This document shows, in pieces, positions 4,466 through 5,599 of a stretch of 5,599 nucleotides of DNA. Within the stretch, counting starts at the first letter, position 1. Every line of letters begins with the position of its first letter. Made by a program: the position numbers and the translations under genes. The notes beneath the pieces are model-generated. The model was not told the DNA's origin and ran no database searches. It worked only from the letters and a program-made list of their open reading frames with translations. The stretch is from JBFMHD01 sp040752395 [NCBI: Candidatus Hydrogenedentota bacterium] (GTDB lineage Bacteria > JBFMHD01). The DNA lies in NCBI GenBank assembly GCA_040752395.1, contig JBFMHD010000182.1, forward strand, positions 1 through 5,599, read 5' to 3'.

Positions 4466-5398
4466 GTGAGATTTAAATTGTGTGCTGTTTTATTATTGAT
4501 TTTTATCTCTTTTCAATTAGATGCTGTAACTATTAAATTGAAAGACTCTGTAGTTGTAAGAGATGACAATATCTATCTTTCTGATATTTGCGAGTCCATT
4601 AATGATAAGAATTTATTAATCTGCGAGTCACCAGCTCCTGGAACGAAACGTATTATACCGTCACGTCTTGTTGAAATAAGATTAAAACAAGCGCATCTAC
4701 GTGATATAAAATTTGAGGATAGCGACAGGTGCGAGGTATACAGGTCTGCTGATATCGTCTCTGATGAAATGATTAAAGACAATATATTAGAATTCTTAAA
4801 CAAAAACAGACCCGAAGGCGTTTTTAATCCTGAGTATAGATTCATAAAATTACCAGGTAAAGTTTATGTTAAAGAGGGTAAGATAAGATTAGAGGTTCAA
4901 GCAAAGAATAGAAAAATTAATTTCTATGGGAGTAATTTTCTTGAAGTGAAAGTTTATGTAGATGATGAGATACAAAAAAATATAAATATATGTGTTGATA
5001 TTGAGAGTATGGTTGAAGTTGCAGTTGCGGCAAGAGAGATTCCGCGTGGAAAAATTATAAGCGAGGAAGATATCTTTCTTACACTTAAACGATATAAAGA
5101 GATCCCGAAGGATGCTTATGACAAACTTGAACTTTTAATCGCTAAGAGAGTAAGACATTTTATTGATAAGGATATCTGTCTTACTCCGCGAGATGTTGAG
5201 ATACCGCCTGTTGTAAAGAGGGGGGATGAGGTTACTTTAATTTCAAAGATAGGGAATATAGTTATCTCTGTTAAAGGCGAAGCAAGAGAGGATGCCAGAT
5301 TAGGAGACAAAATCTGGGTTAAAAATATACAATCAGGTAAAATGGTTCAGGGAGTCGTAACTGATTGTAATAGAGTTAGTGTTGGAGGTAATTTATGA
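4466..5398 (+). CDS. flgA: Flagellar P-ring assembly chaperone FlgA
   Basis: FlgA is a periplasmic chaperone needed to polymerise FlgI into the P ring. The 310-residue product starts with a Sec signal (basic MRFK, hydrophobic 5-16, likely cut after LDA at residue 20). A divergent N-terminal half follows. The C-terminal part is recognisable: a SAF-type segment (about 183-247) with VAAREIPRGKIISEEDI, and then the FlgA tail RGDEVTLISKIGNIVIS and ARLGDKIWVKNIQSGK (277-292) ending in GVV. It is longer than E. coli FlgA (219), mostly in the N-terminal half. The start is GTG, with AAGGAG (4451-4456) 9 bases upstream. The stop overlaps the flgH start (ATGA), implying translational coupling. The order flgG-flgA-flgH occurs in several distant phyla. 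Confidence 0.93.
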   Translation: MRFKLCAVLLLIFISFQLDAVTIKLKDSVVVRDDNIYLSDICESINDKNLLICESPAPGTKRIIPSRLVEIRLKQAHLRDIKFEDSDRCEVYRSADIVSDEMIKDNILEFLNKNRPEGVFNPEYRFIKLPGKVYVKEGKIRLEVQAKNRKINFYGSNFLEVKVYVDDEIQKNINICVDIESMVEVAVAAREIPRGKIISEEDIFLTLKRYKEIPKDAYDKLELLIAKRVRHFIDKDICLTPRDVEIPPVVKRGDEVTLISKIGNIVISVKGEAREDARLGDKIWVKNIQSGKMVQGVVTDCNRVSVGGNL

Positions 5399-5599
5399 AA
5401 AGAGTTATAACATTAATTGGATTTATATTTTTATATTCTCAAATCTGTTATGGGGTATCTTTATGGGAGCCAGGCGGTTCGCTATTTACTGAATTAAAAG
5501 AAAGAAATGTGGGTGATGTTATCACGATAATTGTTACTGAGCGTGCTGATGCTCAGCATAAATCTAATGATGAATTTGATAAAGAGGTAAAACTCGATG
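5395..5599 (+). CDS. flgH: Flagellar L-ring protein FlgH, N-terminal fragment
   Basis: FlgH forms the L ring in the outer membrane around the rod. Only 68 codons are in the window; the gene runs off the right edge (E. coli FlgH has 232 residues). A signal sequence (KR, then hydrophobic 4-14) precedes SLWEPGGSLFTELKERNVGDVIT, whose SLW, SLF and VGDVITIIVTE elements match the FlgH N-terminal domain. E. coli FlgH is a lipoprotein; here the only early Cys (18) is preceded by SQI, a poor lipobox, so signal peptidase I cleavage seems as likely. GGAGG (5384-5388) lies 6 bases upstream of the ATG, inside flgA. flgI and possibly flgJ would be expected beyond the edge. Confidence 0.9.
   Translation, partial: MKRVITLIGFIFLYSQICYGVSLWEPGGSLFTELKERNVGDVITIIVTERADAQHKSNDEFDKEVKLD

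Noticed and set aside
4573-4845. Minus-strand open frame of 90 codons inside flgA
   Set aside because: It is antisense to flgA with no independent support; the same holds for 5116-5310.

Overview
The window is AT-rich and looks chromosomal, from a motile bacterium with an outer membrane. The evidence is a run of flagellar rod and ring genes that includes flgH (the L-ring subunit, found only in diderms) and flgA (the P-ring chaperone). The intergenic DNA is unusually full of 7- and 8-base tandem arrays. I cannot assign a phylum from sequence alone; an uncultured diderm lineage such as Omnitrophota or Elusimicrobiota is a guess.

Layout. Positions 1-417 hold no convincing gene. They carry a mosaic of short tandem arrays with at least seven different units, small hairpins, and two copies (one partial) of a T-run plus GGAG leader motif. 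Positions 418-1080 (minus strand) encode a J-domain protein with a TPR-like C-terminus; a good sigma-70-type promoter for it lies at 1190-1217. Divergent from it, the plus strand reads murA (1323-2585), flgF (2609-3433), a 224-bp repeat-rich gap, flgG (3658-4449), flgA (4466-5398) and the start of flgH (5395 to the window edge).

How the genes work together. MurA makes the first committed peptidoglycan precursor. FlgF and FlgG build the flagellar rod that crosses the wall. FlgA helps assemble the periplasmic P ring, and FlgH forms the outer-membrane L ring. Gaps of 23 bp (murA-flgF) and 16 bp (flgG-flgA) and a 4-bp overlap (flgA-flgH) suggest one or two transcripts.

The most interesting signal is the repeat material. 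The gap between flgF and flgG holds a long inverted repeat of AGCAAGA-type heptamers around six ATTGGGTT/ATTGCGTT octamers. A T-rich tract and a second possible right arm follow it, a layout that resembles a terminator or attenuator. Both unit families recur in the 1-417 region. Three heptamer arrays in the window are each followed within about 10 bp by a T-run and a GGAG motif; one of these is the ribosome-binding leader of flgG. These arrays could be slippage-prone control elements or a dispersing repeat family. Those functions are inference.
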